Positions 1 through 5,869 of a stretch of DNA of 8,994 nucleotides are shown in pieces. A program made the position numbers and the translations under genes. The DNA is from CAYOZL01 sp964408435. Lineage in GTDB: Bacteria > Bdellovibrionota_C > UBA2361 > SZUA-149 > CAYOZL01. The notes below the pieces were generated by a model, which saw nothing but the letters and a program-made list of their open reading frames with translations, was not told where the DNA came from and did no database searches. Each line of letters starts with the position of its first letter. Within the stretch, counting starts at the first letter, position 1. The stretch lies in NCBI GenBank assembly GCA_964408435.1, contig CAYOZL010000076.1, positions 1-8,994 of the forward strand. The letters run 5' to 3'.

Positions 1-37
1 TAACATATATATTATATGGATCTTACCATGAGATTAG

Positions 38-192
38 CTAAAGTGACTATGGTGCCTGTTCGTTAAAATTAATTCAATTATTACAAGACTTTATAGTATT
101 ACAATTTACATGGTCACTTTATCTAAAGTGACCATGTAAGCAATTTTCTAAACAACTTTTTAGCTATTTTTTCGATTACATAGTCACTATGG
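38..192. promoter_or_regulatory. Operator-like repeat cluster upstream of intI (four copies)
   Basis: The core CATRGTCACTWT occurs four times around the intI promoter and start: minus orientation at 40-52, plus at 106-120, minus at 125-139, plus at 176-190. The two central copies form a perfect palindrome, with arms TTACATGGTCACTTT (106-120) and its exact complement (125-139) around the 4-base centre ATCT. The outer copies carry A instead of G at the fifth core base. The last copy runs into the ATG at 189, so a bound protein would cover the translation start; no ordinary Shine-Dalgarno is visible there. This arrangement is typical of repressor operators. The bound protein is unknown, and it does not match the LexA box known from many integron integrases. 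Part of it could instead be an IntI binding site (attI). Confidence 0.6.
69..97 (+). promoter_or_regulatory. Candidate intI promoter
   Basis: TTAATT (69-74) and TATAGT (92-97) are separated by 17 bases. The -10 element matches the sigma-70 consensus at five of six bases, the -35 only at three. Transcription would start near 104, at the left edge of the perfect palindrome at 106-139, which is where a repressor site would be expected. The -35 is weak and the DNA is AT-rich, so the call is tentative. Confidence 0.35.
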
Positions 193-1289
193 AAAATAAA
201 GTTAAAAAAAGAGGTTTGTTCGCATCTTTGAGAGCTCAGATGCGAGTTGAGCATATGAGCTTAAAAACCGAAAAATCTTATCTCAATCACGTTAAAGCTT
301 TTATGAGATATCATCAGGGTAGGAAACCTAATGACCTAAATGCTGAAGATATTACTTCATATTTAAATTACTTAGCAGTCAGTAGAAAAGTTAGTGCCTC
401 TACTCAAAATCAGGCTCTTTGCGCTTTAGTATATCTTTACAAGAAAATTTTACATATTGACCCAAAAGAACTTAAGAATATTACTTGGGCAAAGGAAAAA
501 AGATATATCCCTACAGTCCTTAGTCTTTCTGAAGTAAGACAAATAATTACTAAACTAAAAGGGGTTCAGCATACTATAGCTTCACTTTTATATGGGACAG
601 GAATGCGACTAAATGAATGTCTGAGACTAAGGGTAAAGGACTTAGATTTTCAAAGAAATGTAATTAATATTCAAGAACCTAAGGGTGGTAAAAGTAGAAT
701 AGTTCCTATGCCTAGGTCTATAAAACAAGCTTTAAAGAAACAATTAGTAAGAGTACAAAGCTTACATCAAAAAGATTTAGATCAAGGATATGGGGAAGTT
801 TACCTGCCTAACGCTTTAAAGAAGAAGTATCCAAATGCTAGCACTCAGCTTAGATGGAAATATGTTTTTCCATCTGTAAAAAGGTCAGTAGACCCTCTAA
901 GTGGTATTACTAGAAGACATCATTTGTATGACAATATTATGCAAAAAGCTGTTGCTAAGGCAGTTCTAAAATCAAATATAAATAAAAAAATAAGTTGTCA
1001 TACATTTAGACATTCTTTTGCTACGCATTTACTTGATTCAGGAACTGATATTAGGACAATTCAAACTTTATTAGGTCATAAAAATTTAAAAACAACTATG
1101 ATTTACACTCATGTATCAGTGAATAAAGGAACTGGCACCGTAAGCCCATTAGATAGCTTAGAGCTAAGAACAACTCATTCAGATAAAAGGAGACAATTCA
1201 AGAGCAAAAAATTAGAGCTGGAAATAAAACCATCTAAGCTAATTACTAGCTTTATCAATAAAGTAATTAAGCAGTTCAGACAAATTTAA
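189..1289 (+). CDS. intI: Integron integrase (IntI-type tyrosine recombinase)
   Basis: A 366-residue site-specific recombinase that would join circular gene cassettes at attI and attC sites. The N-terminal SAM-like core-binding domain spans about residues 10-95, with the SLKTEKSYLNHVKAFMRYH segment that aligns with IntI1. The catalytic domain has R140 (GTGMRLNE), K168 (GGKSR), H271 and R274 (CHTFRHSFATH), H297 (LLGHKN) and the nucleophile Y306 (IYTHV), so it looks active. The insertion that separates IntI from XerC/D is clear at about 201-250, with YLPNALKKKYPNA and DPLSGITRRHHLYD. The body ends at SPLDSL (about 319-324), after which there is an unusual Lys-rich tail of about 42 residues. The ATG at 189 fits the family's N-terminal length but has no clear ribosome binding site and overlaps an operator-like repeat. 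The gene is convergent with the PEP-CTERM gene. Any cassettes would be expected on the upstream side, outside the window. Confidence 0.93.
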   Translation: MENKVKKRGLFASLRAQMRVEHMSLKTEKSYLNHVKAFMRYHQGRKPNDLNAEDITSYLNYLAVSRKVSASTQNQALCALVYLYKKILHIDPKELKNITWAKEKRYIPTVLSLSEVRQIITKLKGVQHTIASLLYGTGMRLNECLRLRVKDLDFQRNVINIQEPKGGKSRIVPMPRSIKQALKKQLVRVQSLHQKDLDQGYGEVYLPNALKKKYPNASTQLRWKYVFPSVKRSVDPLSGITRRHHLYDNIMQKAVAKAVLKSNINKKISCHTFRHSFATHLLDSGTDIRTIQTLLGHKNLKTTMIYTHVSVNKGTGTVSPLDSLELRTTHSDKRRQFKSKKLELEIKPSKLITSFINKVIKQFRQI

Positions 1290-1296
1290 GACAAAA

Positions 1297-1322
1297 AAAC
1301 CCTGCTATAAATAGCAGGGTTT
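1297..1322. terminator. Bidirectional hairpin terminator between intI and PEP-CTERM gene
   Basis: AAACCCTGCTAT (1297-1308) and ATAGCAGGGTTT (1311-1322) form a perfect 12-bp stem with a minimal loop. On the minus strand the stem is followed by an uninterrupted run of about seven U, which makes a strong intrinsic terminator for the PEP-CTERM gene. On the plus strand only three U follow, so termination of intI would be weaker. Its position between two convergent genes fits a shared terminator. Confidence 0.88.
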
Positions 1323-1346
1323 AATGATTTAGTATGAAACTAAAAA

Positions 1347-2018
1347 CTAAGCATTAAGCTTACGTCTTTTCATTGCTCCACCTAAAACACCAGCACCTAA
1401 AAGCAACATAGTTGCAGGCTCTGGAACAGCAGCGTTTGCTTCAAAGTTATAAGTAACTGAGATAGTTGCTCCAGCAGTTGTAAGAAACTGAGTAATAACG
1501 TTACCAGCTCCAGTTGCGTTACTGTTAGCTAATGCTTCTACACCAAGTAATACAACTCCATTTCCAGTGAACAAAGAAAAGTCTGCTGCACTAGTTAAAG
1601 TCTGTGTATCAGAAGCTGTGTTAGTAAGTCCAGCTAAAGAAACTCCAGAAGCTCCAGCAAAATCAATACCACCGTCAAAAGCAGATAAGTTAACTGATTG
1701 TGCAACCTGTGGTAAAGCAACAGCAATAGTAGAACCATCTGGTCTAGTAAGAGTTACATCTGCACCAAGATTTAAAGTTACAGTAGAAGGAGCTGCATCT
1801 AAACTTTCTGCATTAGCACTACCTTCAACAGTTCCAGTAAGCTGAATTACGATATCAGTTAAAGTACCTAGAGTTGCATCAAATTGTTGAACAGATGCTG
1901 TCTGAGTAAAGTTAGTAGATTGAACAGCAACTGTGTCCATAAAAGTAACACTAGCAGCGTTAGCACTAAGTGGTAAGCAGACTAACGTAAAAATTGTTAG
2001 TAATATATTTTTTTTCAT
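1347..2018 (-). CDS. PEP-CTERM sorting domain-containing secreted protein
   Basis: With the start chosen here the product is 223 residues. An N-terminal Sec signal peptide (MKKN, hydrophobic stretch, then LPLSANA with cleavage after ANA near residue 21) is followed by a Ser/Thr/Ala/Asn-rich, beta-like body with no recognised domain. The C-terminus is a textbook PEP-CTERM tail: VPEPATMLLLGAG, a hydrophobic helix, then MKRRK. Such tails are recognised and cut by exosortase during export to the surface, often together with exopolysaccharide. No exosortase lies in the window. The ATG at 2018 has GGTGA five bases upstream and puts the signal peptide at the N-terminus. An in-frame ATG at 2066 behind GGGGGA would add 16 polar residues and cannot be excluded. 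The substrate or partner is unknown. Confidence 0.88.
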   Translation of the reverse strand: MKKNILLTIFTLVCLPLSANAASVTFMDTVAVQSTNFTQTASVQQFDATLGTLTDIVIQLTGTVEGSANAESLDAAPSTVTLNLGADVTLTRPDGSTIAVALPQVAQSVNLSAFDGGIDFAGASGVSLAGLTNTASDTQTLTSAADFSLFTGNGVVLLGVEALANSNATGAGNVITQFLTTAGATISVTYNFEANAAVPEPATMLLLGAGVLGGAMKRRKLNA

Positions 2019-2342
2019 TTTTTCACCGTTTTTTTTTGCTCCTATGAAATGAGCTTTTACATCCATAGAAGTCCCCCAAAAAATAGTTATTTACGACTAT
2101 TAACATTGGGTGAAAAGTTTATAAACAGAAATTCGCACTAATTTATAGATACAAAATTTCGTAGGTAGAACTATCATTCGCCAAGAACTTTAGCAAATAT
2201 AAACTTAATTTTAGTAGGTAAATTAATACATCTTCCAATCAAAACAACGGCTTAGAGATTCTCAAGATCTAGCAGCCACTGTGCATTATACACATGTTTT
2301 TTAGTGCGCTTTTATTTAACATGATCTTTATTATTCCTAATT
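2019..2342. other. Intergenic region between PEP-CTERM gene and efp
   Basis: This 324-bp stretch has no complete gene. Next to the PEP-CTERM gene it should hold that gene's promoter on the minus strand, but I see no convincing -35/-10 pair. An AATAGT (2082-2087) / ACTATT (2096-2101) inverted pair with an 8-bp spacer could be a weak operator. No intrinsic terminator is apparent after efp. A plus-strand frame at about 2239-2304 resembles the end of a tyrosine recombinase and is listed separately. The rest is AT-rich without clear structure. Confidence 0.5.
2239..2304 (+). pseudogene. Possible remnant of a tyrosine recombinase C-terminus
   Basis: Between an in-frame stop just upstream (TAA at 2224-2226) and TAG at 2302-2304 this frame ends in DLAATVHYTHVF. 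That resembles the last motif of Xer/IntI recombinases, D-(L/V)-x-x-T-x-x-Y-T-H-V, and compares with DLKTTMIYTHVS in the intI of this window (one residue longer here). The preceding LGH box is not conserved (LRDSQ instead), there is no start codon and only about 20 residues remain. It may be a leftover of an older recombinase gene, or chance similarity. Confidence 0.22.
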
Positions 2343-2900
2343 TTAACTAACTCTAGAAGCATAACTTCCATCAGAAGTATTAACTAAAACTTTATCACCA
2401 ACCTTAACAAAATTTGGTACACCTAACTGTAGTCCAGTATCAGTAGTCGCTGGCTTAGCAGAGCTTGTAGCAGTAGCTCCTTTTAACTCAGGCTCAGTCT
2501 TAGCAATTGTAAGAGTTACGGTTGAAGGCAGTTCTATACCAATTGGGTTACCCTCAAATAATGTTATCTGCACTTGCATATTATCTTGTAAGTAATATTT
2601 CGCATCTGCCATTATGGTCTCAGGAATAGAAACTTGCTCATAAGTTGAGTTGTTCATGAAATTATAACCTGAAGTATCCGAATATAAATAAGCAGCATTT
2701 TCTTGAATAACATCTGCCATTTTTACTTTTTCAGTTGAACCAAATCTTACCTCTGTTTGATTTCCATTAAGTAGATTTCTTAACTTAGTCTGCACTACTG
2801 CCCTACCTTTTCCTGGAGCAGTGTGTTGATATTCCATAACTCTGTATGGAGTTTTCTCATGTAGAATTACGTTTCCTTTTCTTAATTCATTAGCTTTCAT
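2343..2900 (-). CDS. efp: Translation elongation factor P
   Basis: The 185-residue product has the usual EF-P length and three-part layout. It comprises an N-terminal KOW-like domain (about 1-63), a central OB fold (about 67-127) and a C-terminal OB fold (about 130-185) ending in TGLQLGVPNFVKVGDKVLVNT, the family signature. EF-P binds ribosomes stalled at polyproline stretches and speeds peptide bond formation. The loop that reaches the peptidyl-transferase centre reads APGKGRA, with lysine K31 at the position that is lysylated or otherwise modified in lysine-type EF-Ps; it is not the arginine (rhamnosylated) type. No modifying enzyme gene is in the window. The ATG at 2900 follows an AGAGAG sequence. 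The gene lies 62 bp behind galU on the same strand and could be cotranscribed. An efp beside plasmid-type partition genes is unusual; it could be an extra paralogue or the only copy. Confidence 0.95.
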   Translation of the reverse strand: MKANELRKGNVILHEKTPYRVMEYQHTAPGKGRAVVQTKLRNLLNGNQTEVRFGSTEKVKMADVIQENAAYLYSDTSGYNFMNNSTYEQVSIPETIMADAKYYLQDNMQVQITLFEGNPIGIELPSTVTLTIAKTEPELKGATATSSAKPATTDTGLQLGVPNFVKVGDKVLVNTSDGSYASRVS

Positions 2901-2929
2901 AAAATCTCTCTATCTAATATTTTTTTGTC

Positions 2930-2975
2930 TTTGTTTAAATAAATCCCTACTTAAATAAACCCCTATTTAAACAAA
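2930..2975. repeat. Inverted and tandem repeat at the end of galU
   Basis: TTTGTTTAAATA (2930-2941) and TATTTAAACAAA (2964-2975) are perfect 12-bp inverted arms. The same stretch can be read as about two and a half tandem copies of a ~16-bp unit close to TTTATTTAAGTAGGGG on the minus strand. The galU stop codon (2963-2965) lies inside. A hairpin of these arms in the galU-efp transcript is possible, but it is AT-rich and lacks a typical terminator tail next to the stem. Confidence 0.5.
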
Positions 2976-3829
2976 CCTAGGTCTCTAATATACGCAGTTA
3001 GTTTTTGCCTAAGGTCGATTCTCTTTAATGCAAAAGCAATGTTTGCTTTTATTAAGCCAAACTTCTCTCCTGCATCATAGCGCTGACCATCAAATTCATA
3101 ACCAATAAAACCTTCTTCTTTCATCATGCTAAACATTGCATCTGTTAGATGAAGAATATCATTTTCTGTTCTTTTCGATTGCTCAAGGTATTTAAAAATA
3201 CTTGGTTTAAGTAAATACCTACCTATTATTGCTAAATTAGAAGGAGCTTCTCTCACACTAGGTTTTTCAATCATTTTATCTAAATTAAAAACTCTATCTT
3301 CTACTTTATTCCCTGCACAAATTCCATACTGACTTACCTCTTCATCCTGAACTCTCATCACACACGCAATTGATTTTTTATGCTTTTGATAAACATCTAT
3401 CATTTGTTTAGAACAAGGAATTGCTGCATCAACTAAATCATCTCCTAATAAAACTAAAAAAGGCTCGTCCCCTACTTCTTTTTTTGCACAAAGAATTGCA
3501 TCTCCTAGACCTCTAGGTACCTCTTGCTCTACAGTTTTAAATTTAACTGGAACATAAGTTTCTTTTAAAACTTTTAGCTCTTCGGTTTGTTGATATTTCT
3601 CTAAGGTTTTTTCTAATTCTTCTGCTTTTAGAAAATGTTCTAAAATTGCAGCTTTACCTTTATTTACAACGAAAATAACCTCTTCAATTCCAGATTTAAC
3701 TGCCTCATCCACTATGTATTGAATAGTGGGCCTATCAACAACTGATAACATTTCTTTTGGAATTACTTTTGTTGCAGGTAAAAATCTCGTTCCTAATCCT
3801 GCTGCTGGTATTATTGCCTTTTTAATCAA
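2963..3829 (-). CDS. galU: UTP--glucose-1-phosphate uridylyltransferase
   Basis: A 288-residue nucleotidyltransferase that makes UDP-glucose from UTP and glucose-1-phosphate, feeding exopolysaccharide, LPS and trehalose synthesis in the cytoplasm. Visible family motifs are GLGTRFLPATK (11-21, nucleotide binding), VPRGLGDA (104-111), LGDDL (128-132, metal and sugar-phosphate site), EKP (188-190, catalytic-site lysine), NLAIIGRYLL (198-207), ILHLTDA (225-231) and RYDAGEKFGLIKAN (250-263). Two spots deviate from common GalU: GLGHA is GLGDA, and GEIQLTDA is NDILHLTDA; the fold and remaining site look intact. Length is normal. The start is TTG at 3829 with AAGGAAG just upstream; the next codon, ATT, is a less usual alternative. 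It lies 144 bp after parB, and that gap holds no feature I can call. Confidence 0.93.
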   Translation of the reverse strand: MIKKAIIPAAGLGTRFLPATKVIPKEMLSVVDRPTIQYIVDEAVKSGIEEVIFVVNKGKAAILEHFLKAEELEKTLEKYQQTEELKVLKETYVPVKFKTVEQEVPRGLGDAILCAKKEVGDEPFLVLLGDDLVDAAIPCSKQMIDVYQKHKKSIACVMRVQDEEVSQYGICAGNKVEDRVFNLDKMIEKPSVREAPSNLAIIGRYLLKPSIFKYLEQSKRTENDILHLTDAMFSMMKEEGFIGYEFDGQRYDAGEKFGLIKANIAFALKRIDLRQKLTAYIRDLGLFK

Positions 3830-3973
3830 AACTTCCTTAATCTTTATTCGTTATTATTTTAACTTATTGCGATTAAAGAGCATATTGTAAAATGTTTTCG
3901 GCAAACAGGAATCAAAGAGACTCCACGAACATAAATTTCATGAATAATTACAGGTAGTTAGGTTTATTTATTG

Positions 3974-4852
3974 CTATGTAAGTCTTTTATAAAGCTCTTC
4001 TAAGTCGCTATTAGTATAAAAGTCTATAGTAATACTTCCAGCTTTTGAATTACCTGGTTTTCTAGATAATTTTATTTTTGAACCAATGCTTCTTTGTATT
4101 TGCTCAATTATTCTTTTATCAGAAGTGCTTAGTTCTTTTTTACTCCTAAGATCCTTTTTCTTTTTTCCATCTGCAGCTGTCCCACCGTGGGACAAGACTA
4201 AAGAGCTTAAGTCTTTTCTACTAATGTCATCTATTTTAGCTAATAATTTTTTTCTCTTAGATGCATCAGTTAAGTCTTTAAGGATTAGGATTTTACTTTC
4301 CGACTTACCCGCTATTAACGCTGCTTGAAGATCATCAGGTAATTCTAGAATGTCTAAACTTCTTTGTACTCCTGATTTAGAAATTCCTAACTTCTTAGCA
4401 ATTTCTCTAACAGAAAGACTATAACTTTGCTTTAACTGTCCAATTGCAAGTGCTTTTTCCATAGAGGTTAAATCCTGTCTTTGGATATTCTCTACTAACT
4501 GAACAGCAAGCTTATCTGCTTTAGCCCCAGGCTTTTGCTCTATAATAACAGGAACAATCTCTATTCCTGCAATCTTAGCAGCCCTGTATCTACGCTCTCC
4601 TGCTACGATTTTAAAGTTACCAGATTCTAGCTGATTAACTAATATTGGATTCAAAATACCATAGCTATTAATTGAGCCAGCTAGACTATTTAATGCTTCC
4701 TCGTTGTAAACTCTTCTAGGCTGCTCTGGGTCTAGTTCTAATTCAGAAATTGGGATCTGCCTAAAAGGCCCTGTTGTAAAAGTACTTCTAGCCTCAATGC
4801 TTGGTCCGCTAAATAGCGGATTGTGCGCGAATTTTATTGATTTTTTCGTCAT
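3974..4852 (-). CDS. parB: Chromosome/plasmid partitioning protein ParB
   Basis: A 292-residue DNA-binding CTPase that binds parS, spreads along the DNA and stimulates ParA. Using the ATG start, the N-terminal ParB/Srx domain runs about 33-125 with DPEQPRR (41-47), GERRYRA (85-91, CTP-binding motif) and ENIQR (121-125). The helix-turn-helix for parS recognition is at about 145-167 (SVREIAKKLGISKSGVQRSL). After a Lys-rich linker comes a Spo0J-type dimerisation domain, IKLSRKPGNSKAGSITIDF and DLEELYKRL. The linker residues LSHGGT (220-225) are encoded by a perfect parS-like palindrome. The ATG at 4852 has AGAGA about nine bases upstream; an in-frame TTG at 4861 would leave no room for that site. 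The gene overlaps parA by 44 bp, which suggests translational coupling. Confidence 0.96.
   Translation of the reverse strand: MTKKSIKFAHNPLFSGPSIEARSTFTTGPFRQIPISELELDPEQPRRVYNEEALNSLAGSINSYGILNPILVNQLESGNFKIVAGERRYRAAKIAGIEIVPVIIEQKPGAKADKLAVQLVENIQRQDLTSMEKALAIGQLKQSYSLSVREIAKKLGISKSGVQRSLDILELPDDLQAALIAGKSESKILILKDLTDASKRKKLLAKIDDISRKDLSSLVLSHGGTAADGKKKKDLRSKKELSTSDKRIIEQIQRSIGSKIKLSRKPGNSKAGSITIDFYTNSDLEELYKRLT
4178..4194. promoter_or_regulatory. parS: parS-like centromere site inside parB
   Basis: A perfect 17-bp palindrome, TGTCCCAC-C-GTGGGACA, lies in the parB linker. It matches the site at 5710-5726 at every base except the centre, with shared flanks CTG...CAAG. The half-site TGTCCCAC is one base from the half-site of chromosomal parS (TGTTCCAC), but the halves are separated by one extra central base. 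ParB binding is inferred, not shown. Confidence 0.8.
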
Positions 4853-5615
4853 TTGTAACAATCTCTTGTGCTAAGTGGCCATAATCTTCTGCACCACTAC
4901 ATTTCTTATCATATCTAAAAATTGAAACACCTTTAGAAGGCGCTTCTGCTAATGAAACATTAGTTCTAATTACTGTATTAAAAACTAAATCTCCAAAATA
5001 ATCCCTAACAGTTTCTGCAACACTTTTAGCCAATTTTCTTCTTCTATCATGAAGACAAATTAAAACTCCGCCAACTTTTAAAGACGGGTTATAAGCAGTT
5101 CGCACTTGGTCAATAGTATCTAATAATTGCCTTACTCCATGAAGAGCTAAGAACTCACTTTGCACAGGCACTATTACTCTTGAACAAGCAACCAATCCGT
5201 TTAGAGACAAAAGCCCTAAAGCAGGCGGACAGTCTATAAAAATGTAATCAAATTCATCTTTTACCTGCTGTATTGCTCTTTGTAGTAAAAGCTCTCTACC
5301 GATAATTCCACCAAGTTCTAAATCAGCAGCACTAAGAAAAAGACTAGCAGGGGCTAGAAATAAGTTCTCATCTACTTCTACTATAATGTCTTTAATAGGA
5401 TAGTTATGTCTAAGCACATCATACATGCTTTTAGAGTTATCTGAAGAATCAGCAATATAGCCATAATGGGCTGACAAATTTGCCTGGGCATCTATATCTA
5501 TTGTTAAAACTTTTTTTCCTAAGCTAGCAAGACCAGCAGCTAAATTCGCACTAGTAGTAGTCTTACCTACTCCACCTTTTTGATTAACAATAGAGATTAC
5601 ATTACTTATTCCCAT
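4809..5615 (-). CDS. parA: Chromosome/plasmid partitioning ATPase ParA
   Basis: A 268-residue Walker-type ATPase that forms ATP-dependent gradients on the nucleoid and moves ParB-parS complexes. The deviant Walker A KGGVGKTT is at 13-20 (signature lysine K13, P-loop lysine K18), the Walker A' region TIDIDAQAN at 38-46, Walker B YIFIDCPP at 124-131, and the conserved TNVSLAEAPSKG at 218-229. There is no N-terminal helix-turn-helix, so it resembles chromosomal Soj rather than the large type Ia plasmid ParA. Its partner ParB is also the chromosomal HTH type. The ATG at 5615 gives the usual N-terminus but has no clear Shine-Dalgarno, so translation may start on a very short leader. It is divergent from repA across the origin. 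An inverted iteron-like site and a parS-like site lie 60-115 bp upstream, which suggests control by RepA and ParB. Confidence 0.96.
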   Translation of the reverse strand: MGISNVISIVNQKGGVGKTTTSANLAAGLASLGKKVLTIDIDAQANLSAHYGYIADSSDNSKSMYDVLRHNYPIKDIIVEVDENLFLAPASLFLSAADLELGGIIGRELLLQRAIQQVKDEFDYIFIDCPPALGLLSLNGLVACSRVIVPVQSEFLALHGVRQLLDTIDQVRTAYNPSLKVGGVLICLHDRRRKLAKSVAETVRDYFGDLVFNTVIRTNVSLAEAPSKGVSIFRYDKKCSGAEDYGHLAQEIVTNDEKINKIRAQSAI

Positions 5616-5677
5616 ACACTATAAATGCCACTTTAACTAAATTAAGCCAAGTGCCCGGGCTCTATTTGTTTAATGCT

Positions 5678-5698
5678 ATTATTTCAGTACACGATAAT
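5678..5698 (-). repeat. Inverted iteron-like site upstream of parA
   Basis: Read on the minus strand this is TATCGTGTACTGAAATAAT, which follows the iteron pattern ATCGTG-N3-TGAAAT seen in direct orientation beside repA. It lies 60-85 bp upstream of the parA start, so RepA bound here could regulate parA, or pair the two sides of the origin by looping. Confidence 0.55.
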
Positions 5699-5709
5699 TC
5701 TACACAAAC

Positions 5710-5726
5710 TGTCCCACGGTGGGACA
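5710..5726. promoter_or_regulatory. parS: parS-like centromere site upstream of parA
   Basis: A perfect 17-bp palindrome, TGTCCCAC-G-GTGGGACA, is repeated with one central base change inside parB (4178-4194). It is GC-rich in AT-rich surroundings and lies about 95 bp upstream of parA. Two copies flanking and inside a parAB operon strongly suggest the ParB binding site. It resembles canonical parS (TGTTCCACGTGGAACA) with one T-to-C change per half and one added central base. Confidence 0.85.
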
Positions 5727-5823
5727 AGGAATAAGGGAAGAAACTTATTTCGTTTCACGTAAGCTTAAGCAGCTTAAACGATTCTGACTTAAAATAGATA
5801 TAGATACTAACCGCTTAAGCGAC

Positions 5824-5832
5824 TTTTCCACA
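5824..5832 (+). promoter_or_regulatory. DnaA-box-like site in the origin
   Basis: TTTTCCACA differs at one position from the strong DnaA box TTATCCACA. It lies about 40 bp before the first iteron, a common place for a DnaA box in iteron plasmids. Confidence 0.6.
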
Positions 5833-5869
5833 ACACTAAAAATAAAAATATTAAAATCACTTAGTGCTT

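Noticed and set aside
1..68. attC or attI site suggested by TAAC (1-4) and GTTAAAA (62-68)
   Set aside because: The GTT core does not fully fit GTTRRRY, the flanks do not pair, and the left core is cut by the window edge; it is mentioned only as a weak candidate.
1..188. LexA (SOS) box upstream of intI
   Set aside because: No CTGT-N8-ACAG or related SOS box is visible; the repeats have a different sequence.
1567..1845. Plus-strand open frame of 92 codons
   Set aside because: It lies wholly inside the minus-strand PEP-CTERM gene, which has a signal peptide and sorting tail; it is a shadow with no motif.
2241..2280. attC-like hairpin with an extrahelical base (CTT-A-GAGA-T-TCTC-AAG)
   Set aside because: No RYYYAAC and GTTRRRY core pair flanks it, and the stem is too short for attC.
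3830..3973. Promoter or terminator between parB and galU
   Set aside because: Several AT-rich hexamers can be paired, but none at acceptable spacing, and there is no convincing hairpin with a U-tract.
4086..4328. Plus-strand open frame of 80 codons
   Set aside because: It is antisense to the parB C-terminal half and resembles no protein; the hydrophobic start is the complement of Lys/Glu-rich codons.
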